A stretch of 64,000 bases of DNA from UBA2336 sp964419145. Its GTDB lineage: Bacteria; Bacteroidota; Bacteroidia; Cytophagales; Cyclobacteriaceae. The position numbers were made by a program, and so were the translations under genes. The stretch spans positions 49,892 to 113,891 of the forward strand of contig CAYQOM010000010.1 of NCBI GenBank assembly GCA_964419145.1. Direction: 5' to 3'. Shown piece after piece: positions 8,780-15,589 of the stretch. Below the pieces are notes generated by a model, which ran no database searches, was not told where the DNA came from, and worked only from the letters and a program-made list of their open reading frames with translations. The stretch's first letter is position 1, and each line of letters starts with the position of its first letter.

Positions 8780-8980
8780 TTATTTATTGGTTACAGAGTA
8801 GCCTGCTTTCTCAATGGCCTCAACTACTAAATCCCTGGTTGCACCTGAAAGTTCAATTTGTGCCTCGCCAGGAGTAACTTTTTTTAAAGATACGCCAGCC
8901 ATATCTTTTAGCGTACTGCTTACCACCATCATGCAATGTGGGCTTTTCATATTTGGGATAGTTAATGTTATTGTTTCCAT
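8780..8980 (-). CDS. HMA-like protein with an incomplete metal site
   Basis: 66 residues with the HMA fold pattern (LTIPNM, then VVSSTLKDMAGV and VEAIEKAGYSV). Where the family has MxCxxC this protein has MKSPHC: the first Cys is Ser13 and only Cys16 remains, flanked by His15. It is therefore either a divergent chaperone using His/Cys, or a partner of the complete HMA protein encoded directly downstream. Weakly SD-like AT-rich leader; no signal peptide. Confidence 0.75.
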   Translation of the reverse strand: METITLTIPNMKSPHCMMVVSSTLKDMAGVSLKKVTPGEAQIELSGATRDLVVEAIEKAGYSVTNK

Positions 8981-9084
8981 AGTAATAAATTTTAAAACTA
9001 CTTTAATAAACGTTGCATGACCGGGTTTGATTTGTACAATTTCTCATATGATTTATAAGATTCCTTTCATATTCTTTCAGGATT

Positions 9085-9168
9085 CTATAAAACGATAAGG
9101 GCGCACAAAGTTGCTACCAGCATGCCGATTAGTATTATGAGCAATCGGGAGTTGATTTTGGCTGTCAT
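9085..9168 (-). CDS. possible 27-residue membrane peptide
   Basis: Short open frame in the 364-bp space between the HMA genes and the next lipoprotein gene: MTAKINSRLLIILIGMLV then ATLCALIVL. It is a short basic N-terminus followed by one hydrophobic helix, a shape common to small membrane proteins. A TACTTTTG (-7 type) box lies at 9188-9195, about 20 nt upstream of the ATG. No homologue is recognised; the frame could be chance. The rest of this space shows nothing beyond the terminator at 9294-9323. Confidence 0.35.
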   Translation of the reverse strand: MTAKINSRLLIILIGMLVATLCALIVL

Positions 9169-9293
9169 TTTTTGAGGTTTGATAGGACAAAAGTATCCGC
9201 TCCACTCAAAAGTATGGTTACATAAAAACCCGGAATGTTTATAGTGTTTACTGATCGTGAATCTCTGGCAATCTTGGTTAGGGGTTTACAAAT

Positions 9294-9323
9294 AAAAAAA
9301 GTCCGGTTTTTGGCCGGACTTTT
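9294..9323 (-). terminator. intrinsic terminator of the Calx-beta-like lipoprotein gene
   Basis: AGTCCGG (9300-9306) pairs with CCGGACT (9314-9320), with A-run on one side and T-run on the other, so it works in both directions. It begins 21 nt past the stop codon of the minus-strand gene ending at 9345. Confidence 0.8.
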
Positions 9324-9344
9324 CTGAACCTATTAAATCAGGGC

Positions 9345-10820
9345 TCAATAATACTGGTAATATGTAGTTTCACCTGAACCGGTTCTTCTGCTTACCGGGT
9401 AACCAGCCTCATTGAATTCATAATGCAAGTCGTACACGTATTCATTTCCATCGCGTGCCAGGGTGTAGCGTGAAGGGAAGAGCGGTTGTGCGTTTACATC
9501 AGGCAAGATGTTAACCATGGGGAACGGATTCCAGGGAAGAACTTGTGAAAAATATTCATACGTTTCTTCTGTTATTAACTCATACTCATCATCACCTAGC
9601 GGGTAATAGCTTAATCTCTTGTATACCGAGTTGCTGTTGCTGTAGTACAGGTAGACAAACAGGCTTGACATTACGAACTCTCCCGTAGGTTGGCGATGGA
9701 ATATTGCCATTTCACCAATGTTACCGGCCTGATCGTAGGAATAAATGGTGTATTTCTTCATGACACCTTCCCTGAATTCTTCCGAACGTGTAACCCGGTT
9801 TTGATCATCGCGCTTAAAAATGGTTTCATCGGAAGTCCACATAGTGATTTTCTTCAGTAAGTTGTTTTCATCGTAATGATAGGTTTCTGTCCAGTTCAGT
9901 GAATTTTGTTCAATGTGAATTTTAGCGATTTGTCCCAATTGGTTGTACTCAAAAGCGCGTTTCACTTTCCACAGCCCTGCACCGGTTTCATAGCTTTTTG
10001 GTTTTCCAGCGAGTTCATCATCTACCAAAGTTACGTTCAGGTTAAGCTGGTCTCCTTTAACCACTGCTCCAGTGGCGCTAACAATTCTTACTGCAAATTC
10101 CTTATGTCCGTTCAAGGTTGCGTTGTCAACCGGAATGAATTTTACAGGTAGAAAAGATGTGCCGGCCGTAACAGGCAGTGTAATTTTTCCATTGATCGCT
10201 TCCGGTTCGGTAGTGAAATGTGTTCCGTAGAGACCGGCAGCATTCAGGAGTTCGAGTTCAACTATTCCGTTATCTACAGCCTGAAGTGAAAAGCCAATGG
10301 CCACGGTCATGCCCTCCGCGAACTGTTCCTGCACCGAAACCTCTGATGCCACAAAGTTTACCGGGTTAGGTTGATCGTTTTCATAAATGGTAACATGCAA
10401 CGATTTTTCTGTTCCGATGATGAAACCATCCGTTACTGATGATATTGTAAAATGCAGATTGCGGTTACCGGTGTGCAGATTGTTATCAACAGGGGTGAGG
10501 ATAAACGTTATCTGTGACTGACCGGCTGTTACCGGTAAAATGATTTTACCATCCTCAACGGCAGGCTGACTGGTAAAATCATTTTCATTTTCCCAGTATG
10601 CATTGATGGTAATGGTTCCATTAGTTGCAGCTGGTCGCGAAAGCGGAATCGTAATTTGGGTTGCACCAGCCAATTCACTCAGGCCAAGGTTTACGGTAGG
10701 GAATTTAACGGTAACGGGAGCACCCGGTGATGAAAGTTCATCCGCTTCTTCGCAGGATTGAAAGGCAACTCCGACAAAGAATAAGGTGATTACATAGACA
10801 AGACGAAAAATTGTTTTCAT
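9345..10820 (-). CDS. lipoprotein with two Calx-beta-like domains and a YD/RHS-like C-terminus
   Basis: 491 residues. A lipoprotein signal ends at the Cys of FQSCEEADELSS. Two similar beta-sandwich units follow: about 35-150 and 155-270, each with the pattern G.ITLPVTAGxSxxxxxFxPVDNxxLxGxxxxxxxI, typical of Calx-beta-like repeats in surface proteins. Residues about 285-490 carry YD-type repeats (YDENNLLKKI, YDQAGNIGEM, YEFNEAGYPVSRR) as in RHS/YD or DUF4595-like proteins. Likely an outer-membrane, surface-exposed lipoprotein. Transcribed alone: terminator behind it, a repeat element in front. Function unknown. Confidence 0.7.
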   Translation of the reverse strand: MKTIFRLVYVITLFFVGVAFQSCEEADELSSPGAPVTVKFPTVNLGLSELAGATQITIPLSRPAATNGTITINAYWENENDFTSQPAVEDGKIILPVTAGQSQITFILTPVDNNLHTGNRNLHFTISSVTDGFIIGTEKSLHVTIYENDQPNPVNFVASEVSVQEQFAEGMTVAIGFSLQAVDNGIVELELLNAAGLYGTHFTTEPEAINGKITLPVTAGTSFLPVKFIPVDNATLNGHKEFAVRIVSATGAVVKGDQLNLNVTLVDDELAGKPKSYETGAGLWKVKRAFEYNQLGQIAKIHIEQNSLNWTETYHYDENNLLKKITMWTSDETIFKRDDQNRVTRSEEFREGVMKKYTIYSYDQAGNIGEMAIFHRQPTGEFVMSSLFVYLYYSNSNSVYKRLSYYPLGDDEYELITEETYEYFSQVLPWNPFPMVNILPDVNAQPLFPSRYTLARDGNEYVYDLHYEFNEAGYPVSRRTGSGETTYYQYY

Positions 10821-10894
10821 GGGGTTTCTTTAATTTGTTTTGTAGTCAGACAGGAACCCATGTGAAACCGTTGCCTGACTAAAAAAATATTTTA

Positions 10895-11026
10895 GAAGCC
10901 ATCTCAAAATACCCCCAATGTCAGGTTGAGCTTGTCGAAACCGGTTTGGTAACTCGAAATAGCCTTCGACATCCCGATAATTATCGGGACAGGCTGACAT
11001 TTGAAAAAGATTTTTGAGATGACCTC
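10895..11026. repeat. MITE-like inverted repeat element with nested palindrome
   Basis: About 132 bp. Outer arms CATCTCAAAA / TTTTGAGATG and inner arms ATGTCAG / CTGACAT pair across the element, which also contains TTGAGCTTGTCGAAACC-type sequence common in Bacteroidota spacers. An 18-bp perfect palindrome TCCCGATAATTATCGGGA (10972-10989) is nested on one arm. It fills most of the 281-bp spacer between two minus-strand genes. Confidence 0.7.
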
Positions 11027-11052
11027 AAGAAATTTTTAAGATTATAAAAAAG

Positions 11053-11080
11053 GAAAGGCAATCCATTACGGTTGCCTTTC
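11053..11080 (-). terminator. intrinsic terminator after the anti-sigma/barrel gene
   Basis: AAAGGCAA pairs with TTGCCTTT around a 10-nt loop; on the minus strand the hairpin is followed by TCCTTTTTT. It lies 22 nt past the stop of the gene ending at 11102 and closes the sigma-factor operon. Confidence 0.75.
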
Positions 11081-11101
11081 ATGCACAACATTGAGGGTTG
11101 G

Positions 11102-12418
11102 TTATGGAGTGCCGAGCTTTTTTAATGCCATGATTTGCAATCCAACGGATTGCTGATTGTAGGAATACGGTAATTCCTCGTTTTTAACATTTTTCATAAA
11201 GTAGGTCAGGGTTGGGTTAATTTGCAGTTCCCATCCTTTATTAAAGTGTATACTATAACCTGCACCCACCGATAGGTTGTAATTCAATTTTTCGATGTTG
11301 TCAGGATTTAACTCAATCCATTGTCCGTTAATTTTTTCTTTCACCTGTGCAGAAACCAGGTAATGTGCGCCTGCGGATGCAGAAAGATTGAATCGGCTGC
11401 GCTCACCAGTCCAGAAGTAATACGTTCCGGTTAGCCTTAACCCGGCATAACCAAACGTGTTGGCAATTTCGCGGTTGGTATAGGCATAAACAGGTTTAAG
11501 CACAACGGTTTGGTCTGCTTGCTGTACGGCCAACATGGTATCCACTTTACCGGTGGTGTACGATAGATTAATAGCCTGCTTAATTTGTGTGTACGAAAGG
11601 TTGGCATCCAGGTATAGGTTGCGCGTTACCGAGCGTCCTATTCCAATGGCTGCAGTGAAACCTATATTTTCTGTGTCGCTGTTTTTTCTTGCGCTGGTTA
11701 AAAATACTTCATCATCTGAAACAGGTTTAATGTTTTTGGTTATGTATTGTGGCGCAAAGGAGGCATTGAGTCGCCAGGAGGGAGCACTCAATTTTGATTT
11801 TTCTTCCGGAGTCTCTTCGGTTTTCATTTCCTTCTCCAGGGAGTCTGTTGCGGCTAATTCGTTAAGTAAGGAGTCTTGTTCAGCAACAGGATTCAGTGCA
11901 ATGATGAGTGGAGTTTTTATTCCCTCTGTCTCGTGTTTTACTTCTGTTGGAATGGATTGTTGAGAAGTTTTAATTGAAACGGTCTTCTTCTCCTCAACGA
12001 TTTCGTTTTCAATCGGAGTAATTTCAGCCTGTTCTGTGGTTGAAGCATACTGCTTGTTGGGCAGCCTTATCGGTTCCTGTTGTTCAGGTGCATTGATCGT
12101 TTGCTTTGTTTTAGCAGTTGTAGATTCTGTAATGGTTGTTCCTTCGGTTTCTTTTTGGTTGGATGATTCAGCTTTAACCGCATTGGTTAGTGAAGTAGAA
12201 GCCAAGGTTTGATTGAGTTCTGTATCGTTAACTGTAAGGTATACAACTACCGGAATAAGCAACACCAATGGCTTCCACCAGTTTTTGATCAAAATGGTTT
12301 TAGTCGGGGTGGCTGGTGTTACCAGCGCAGCCCGGATTTTCGAGAAGCCATCTTGTGGCGGCTCGGCCTCCTGATTGTACAGGCGTTTTCCGATGTCATC
12401 AAAATCGTTTTCCTTCAT
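11102..12418 (-). CDS. dual-membrane-spanning anti-sigma-like protein (inner-membrane helix plus outer-membrane barrel)
   Basis: 438 residues. The N-terminal ~45 residues (MKENDFDDIGKRLYNQE...) are hydrophilic and cytosolic in character; a helix at about 46-64 (WKPLVLLIPVVVYL) crosses the inner membrane; residues about 65-215 are a long, charged, low-complexity linker; residues about 220-438 form an outer-membrane beta-barrel of the PorT/OMP type (alternating strands, e.g. GIGRSVTRNLYLDANLSYTQ, GYAGLRLTGTYYFW). The gene overlaps the ECF sigma gene by 4 bp, the classic arrangement for a sigma/anti-sigma pair. The layout matches the Dma proteins known from Bacteroides thetaiotaomicron, anti-sigma factors that span both membranes. 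Expected to hold the sigma factor until an outer-membrane signal releases it (inference). Confidence 0.75.
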   Translation of the reverse strand: MKENDFDDIGKRLYNQEAEPPQDGFSKIRAALVTPATPTKTILIKNWWKPLVLLIPVVVYLTVNDTELNQTLASTSLTNAVKAESSNQKETEGTTITESTTAKTKQTINAPEQQEPIRLPNKQYASTTEQAEITPIENEIVEEKKTVSIKTSQQSIPTEVKHETEGIKTPLIIALNPVAEQDSLLNELAATDSLEKEMKTEETPEEKSKLSAPSWRLNASFAPQYITKNIKPVSDDEVFLTSARKNSDTENIGFTAAIGIGRSVTRNLYLDANLSYTQIKQAINLSYTTGKVDTMLAVQQADQTVVLKPVYAYTNREIANTFGYAGLRLTGTYYFWTGERSRFNLSASAGAHYLVSAQVKEKINGQWIELNPDNIEKLNYNLSVGAGYSIHFNKGWELQINPTLTYFMKNVKNEELPYSYNQQSVGLQIMALKKLGTP

Positions 12419-12951
12419 GCTGCTGAAATTAATCTGACCTCAATGAGTTTCTTTAAATGCGCTTTTGCTTTTGAAAGCTGTGACTTGGAACTTCCTTCCG
12501 CAATGCCAAGCATGTCTGCAATCTCGTTGTGGTTGTATCCTTCCACAGCGTGCAGGTTAAACACCAGCTTGTACCCCTCAGGCATGGTGTTAATCAGTTC
12601 CATCAATTCCTGATTCGATAAGGTAGAAATGATGTTATCCGATGACGCGACCATCGTTTCTGCATAGGATGCGTCTACATGATCGAAAAATTTTCGTGTT
12701 TGGTGATAATGATTGATGGCGGTGTTGACAAAAATTCTACGCATCCAACCTTCAAACGATCCGCCTTGCCACGTATGCATGTTTTTAAAAACCTTAACGA
12801 AGGCTTCATGAAAAACATCTTCTGCTTCTGCGCGCGATTTGGTGTACCGCAAACAAACGGCCATCATTCTGCGGGAAAAGAGCGCATAGAGCTTCTCCTG
12901 TGCAGAAGCCTTGTTCGCTAAACATCCCTGTATGATTTCCGATTCCGTCAT
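12415..12951 (-). CDS. ECF RNA polymerase sigma factor (sigma-70 family)
   Basis: 178 residues. Region 2 is visible at about 22-90 (CLRYTKSRAEAEDVFHEAF, then GSFEGWMRRIFVNTAINHYH) and region 4 at about 120-172 (VFNLHAVEGYNHNEIADMLG followed by SKSQLSKAKAHLKKLI), separated by a short linker, as in ECF sigma factors. It follows the Ig-like lipoprotein by 15 bp and overlaps the membrane-spanning partner by 4 bp (ATGA). It should direct RNA polymerase to an envelope-linked regulon, possibly including its own operon. Confidence 0.92.
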   Translation of the reverse strand: MTESEIIQGCLANKASAQEKLYALFSRRMMAVCLRYTKSRAEAEDVFHEAFVKVFKNMHTWQGGSFEGWMRRIFVNTAINHYHQTRKFFDHVDASYAETMVASSDNIISTLSNQELMELINTMPEGYKLVFNLHAVEGYNHNEIADMLGIAEGSSKSQLSKAKAHLKKLIEVRLISAA

Positions 12952-12966
12952 GCGGTCGTGTTGTAG

Positions 12967-13629
12967 TTATTCGGTTATGGTGATGGTGCAAATCCCTTCT
13001 ACATATCCATCGCTGGTGAACAGCCGGTATTTAAACTGATCGGTACCGATGAAATTTTTAGGCGGGTAGTACACATAAACAATGTTTTTAAAGCTGCCGG
13101 AATACGTGTATGTCGTAAATGTTCCCTTTGTGGGTGCAAAAATGGAACTGCCCTGATACGGACACGCCACATCATTTTGAAATATGGGTATGCCGATGGG
13201 TTGGTTGCGTGCAGTCGTTACTTCTTCATGATTAACCACCGTAGTGCAGTTGGCTATGTCGAGCGGTTCTTCAACATACAAGGTGATGGAAGCAGAGTAA
13301 CACTCCTCCTTATAACATACCGTATAAATAATATTATCGATGCCGGTAAACCCTTCGTTGGGTTTGTAAAACCAGCCTTCATTTTGAATAAAGGTGAGGG
13401 TACCAAAAGAAGGCGTGCTGTAGGAAATGGTTACTTCCACTTTAATGCTGTCGTTTACGAGCGGATCGAGCCGTACACCATATTCACTTCCGGGGTAGAG
13501 GAAAATGTCGTCCGGGTTAAGCTGAATCATAAAAAATTCTACCGGAATCTTGTCTTCAATCCCCTCATCGCAGGCACTCAGGCCCATCGTTAACAGGGCC
13601 AGGAAAGTGAAAAAACGTGCTGTTTTCAT
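12967..13629 (-). CDS. lipoprotein with two tandem Ig-like (Big_9/cadherin-like) domains
   Basis: 220 residues. The signal MKTARFFTFLALLTMGLSAC has lipobox Cys20. Two repeats follow, each with the pattern of a bacterial Ig-like domain that closes with F.G.D...Y (first: GWFYKPNEGFTGIDNIIYTV; second: YYPPKNFIGTDQFKYRL). It is the first gene of the sigma/anti-sigma operon, 15 bp before the sigma gene. Being on the envelope and tied to the barrel anti-sigma protein, it could be the sensor partner or a target (inference). Function not known. Confidence 0.7.
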   Translation of the reverse strand: MKTARFFTFLALLTMGLSACDEGIEDKIPVEFFMIQLNPDDIFLYPGSEYGVRLDPLVNDSIKVEVTISYSTPSFGTLTFIQNEGWFYKPNEGFTGIDNIIYTVCYKEECYSASITLYVEEPLDIANCTTVVNHEEVTTARNQPIGIPIFQNDVACPYQGSSIFAPTKGTFTTYTYSGSFKNIVYVYYPPKNFIGTDQFKYRLFTSDGYVEGICTITITE

Positions 13630-13749
13630 GATTTTTCTAATAAACTGCGGGTAAGACAGGGACTACACAAAAAGGGTTGCCTGCATCATAAAAAAGCACG
13701 GAATAATTTCACCTCTCCTTACGTTAAGCGCTGCAGCCGGGTTTTGACC

Positions 13750-13768
13750 CCGCTGAAAATTTCAGCGG
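13750..13768. other. 9-bp perfect hairpin in a 174-bp spacer
   Basis: CCGCTGAAA and TTTCAGCGG separated by one base, downstream of the DinB-family gene on the minus strand and before the Ig-like lipoprotein gene. No T-run follows on the minus strand, so a terminator role is doubtful. Confidence 0.35.
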
Positions 13769-13803
13769 TTTATTATAAGTGGCGACCGAATGAGGTTTGA
13801 TGG

Positions 13804-14358
13804 TTAACGGGTGGTTTGAGATTCCAGGTTTTTTCTCGCCTGAATCAGGTGCCTGCGGTTATGGGTTAGCACAAACTGCAGGGCATCACCAACCTTAATC
13901 GAAAGCAGGGGAGAAATGGATGTCTTTACCGATTTGTTAAGCGCTTTTCCGCGGGCGTTCCGAACCAGCGCTTGCACGGTTTCGAGGTGTGCAATAAAAC
14001 TGGAAACCGCTTCATGAGCCGGAACGGCATTGCCGGGCCGGTGCTTTTTCATGGCCTTGTATTTTTTAGTCGACTGTTCTGCATCCATCATGTCGATAAA
14101 ATACTTGCCTAAAAAGCCATGTTTAAAAGGTTCATTTAAGTTTATGGAATCAGCGTTTGCAAGCGCGTGTGTTATGCGGGGCAAATAAAAATCGGCATAC
14201 GAGTTCAGGTGCATGAAACATTCGGCCATGCTCCAGCCACCGTTTGCAGCCGGTTGAAGAAGCCGGTCTTCCGGAAGGTTCTGGAAGACCGCAATTACTT
14301 CTTTCAATTGTTCTTCTGCCTGCTGTTCAAGCGTGTCAAGAAATTCCTGGTGCGTCAT
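13804..14358 (-). CDS. DinB family protein
   Basis: 184 residues, a four-helix bundle of the DinB/YfiT superfamily: GGWSMAECFMHLNSYADFY carries the first conserved metal-ligand His (about residue 50), and VLTHNRRHLIQARK carries the C-terminal pair of His. These proteins bind a divalent metal; many are thiol transferases, others unknown. It starts 2 bp after the stop of the DUF4345 gene, so the two form one transcription unit. Substrate cannot be told from sequence. Confidence 0.85.
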   Translation of the reverse strand: MTHQEFLDTLEQQAEEQLKEVIAVFQNLPEDRLLQPAANGGWSMAECFMHLNSYADFYLPRITHALANADSINLNEPFKHGFLGKYFIDMMDAEQSTKKYKAMKKHRPGNAVPAHEAVSSFIAHLETVQALVRNARGKALNKSVKTSISPLLSIKVGDALQFVLTHNRRHLIQARKNLESQTTR

Positions 14359-14360
14359 GT

Positions 14361-14768
14361 TTACTTTCCTTTAATTTTTTTACCGAAGGCCAACAGCACA
14401 ATGCCGGCTACGCACATAAAACTTTCAATCACCAGCCAGTTGGTTCCGAATTCGCCTAGTGCGCCATCGTTAAACCAGGTGATGATCCGCGAAAGCGCAT
14501 ACGATCCCCAAAATACGGCTAAAAAACTCAGGCCGTTAATGGTTTGAAAAAAGGCCATATAAATCAGTAGTGCCACAAGCGCAATGCCCACGCCTCCATA
14601 AATTCCCCTGATGGAACTGATGGCATCGGTGTTGGGGAGGGTAACGCCCACCAGATCCATAACCGATTGCGGATTGATAAAAGCCATGAGGGCTACATAG
14701 AGCAGGCTAATGGCCGAAAACAGGATAAACCCCTTGCTGGCGGTGAGGTAAATTACTTTTGCTGTCAT
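14361..14768 (-). CDS. DUF4345 family membrane protein
   Basis: 135 residues with four predicted membrane helices (about 11-31, 48-70, 76-95, 108-128). The segment SSIRGIYGGVGIALVALLIY followed by FWGSYALSRIITWFNDG matches DUF4345. Function of the family is unknown; it is often found near DinB-like or AraC/Crp-type stress genes. Directly upstream of the DinB gene with a 2-bp gap. Confidence 0.8.
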   Translation of the reverse strand: MTAKVIYLTASKGFILFSAISLLYVALMAFINPQSVMDLVGVTLPNTDAISSIRGIYGGVGIALVALLIYMAFFQTINGLSFLAVFWGSYALSRIITWFNDGALGEFGTNWLVIESFMCVAGIVLLAFGKKIKGK

Positions 14769-14843
14769 AACGATGTTGTTTTTGTTTGATGCAACAAAAG
14801 TGGAAGTTGACCGAAAAATGATTCTTGGTATTTGCCAAGATTT

Positions 14844-15425
14844 TCAGATGCGTACCGAGTTGATGAGTTTGCTGAAATTGGTGGCATCAATGCCCAGGTA
14901 GTTGGCGAGGTATTTATGGGGCACCAAGGTTAAAATATGCGGACTGCGTTTTAAGAGTTGTTTGAATTTTTCTTCGGAAGTAAAGCATTGCAGTTCCACC
15001 ATGCGTTCCAGCAAGCCGGAGAAGGCTTGCGTTACCCCTAAACGCAACGCCTCTGAAACACAATGATGTTTTTGCATGCATTGATTTACCGCTTCAAACG
15101 GTGCACGCAGAAATGAGGAGGGTGTAAGCGCTTCGAAATAATAACTTGACGGTTTTTGCAGAAAGAACGAATCGATTACACCGCCAAAGGAAGGAGCATA
15201 GGAAAACACCAATGTTGATTCACGATTCTGATCATCCTGGTATACGATGCGCTGTACACCATCGGTAACGAAGTATAAATACTTCTCTACATCACCGGCT
15301 GCGGTAATCATTTCCTTTCGCTTTACGCGATGTTCAGACCAGATGCTGTAAAAATCATCAGCCGCCTTTTCTGTTAGTGGGTAGATACCTTCTATGGTTT
15401 TTCTTAAGTGCTCCATGCCTTGCAT
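14844..15425 (-). CDS. Crp/Fnr family transcriptional regulator
   Basis: 193 residues, the usual size for Bacteroidota members. A cyclic-nucleotide-type beta-roll spans about 25-120 (ITAAGDVEKYLYFVTDGVQR, with weak conservation of the cNMP pocket) and a winged-helix DNA-binding region lies at the end (VPHKYLANYLGIDATNFSKL). It has no visible Fe-S Cys cluster. It ends 75 bp before the DUF4345/DinB unit, whose spacer holds the inverted repeat CTTGG-N6-CCAAG (14824-14839), a possible operator. Alternative start at 15416 (MEHLRK). Confidence 0.85.
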   Translation of the reverse strand: MQGMEHLRKTIEGIYPLTEKAADDFYSIWSEHRVKRKEMITAAGDVEKYLYFVTDGVQRIVYQDDQNRESTLVFSYAPSFGGVIDSFFLQKPSSYYFEALTPSSFLRAPFEAVNQCMQKHHCVSEALRLGVTQAFSGLLERMVELQCFTSEEKFKQLLKRSPHILTLVPHKYLANYLGIDATNFSKLINSVRI

Positions 15426-15439
15426 TCTACGAAGGTATC

Positions 15440-15530
15440 GCTTTGTGCCCTTCGTGCAAATCTTGGTGAGCTTGGTGGTTATTCTTTTACCACAAAGATC
15501 ACAAAGAAATGCTACACAAAGATCACCAAG
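15440..15530. repeat. interspersed inverted repeat (CTTGGTGA / TCACCAAG arms)
   Basis: Contains CTTGGTGAGCTTGGTGGT on one arm and ACCACAAAGATCACAAAG, then CAAAGATCACCAAG on the other. The style is the same as the TTTGCG family but with different arms. It fills the spacer between the Crp/Fnr gene start and copA's end. Confidence 0.6.
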
Positions 15531-15538
15531 TTAAATCC

Positions 15539-15588
15539 CATCCCTGGTCTGTGTCGACACCTCATCCCTTGTCTGTGTCGACACAGAC
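15539..15588. repeat. two 24-bp tandem units ending in an 18-bp palindrome at the copA stop
   Basis: Unit CATCCC(T/T)(G/T)GTCTGTGTCGACAC is present twice (15539-15562 and 15563-15586). The second unit with two following bases makes the perfect palindrome GTCTGTGTCGACACAGAC (15571-15588), one base past the copA stop codon. On the transcript this forms a strong hairpin but has no T-run after it; it may stabilise the 3' end of copA mRNA. Confidence 0.65.
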
Positions 15589-15589
15589 C

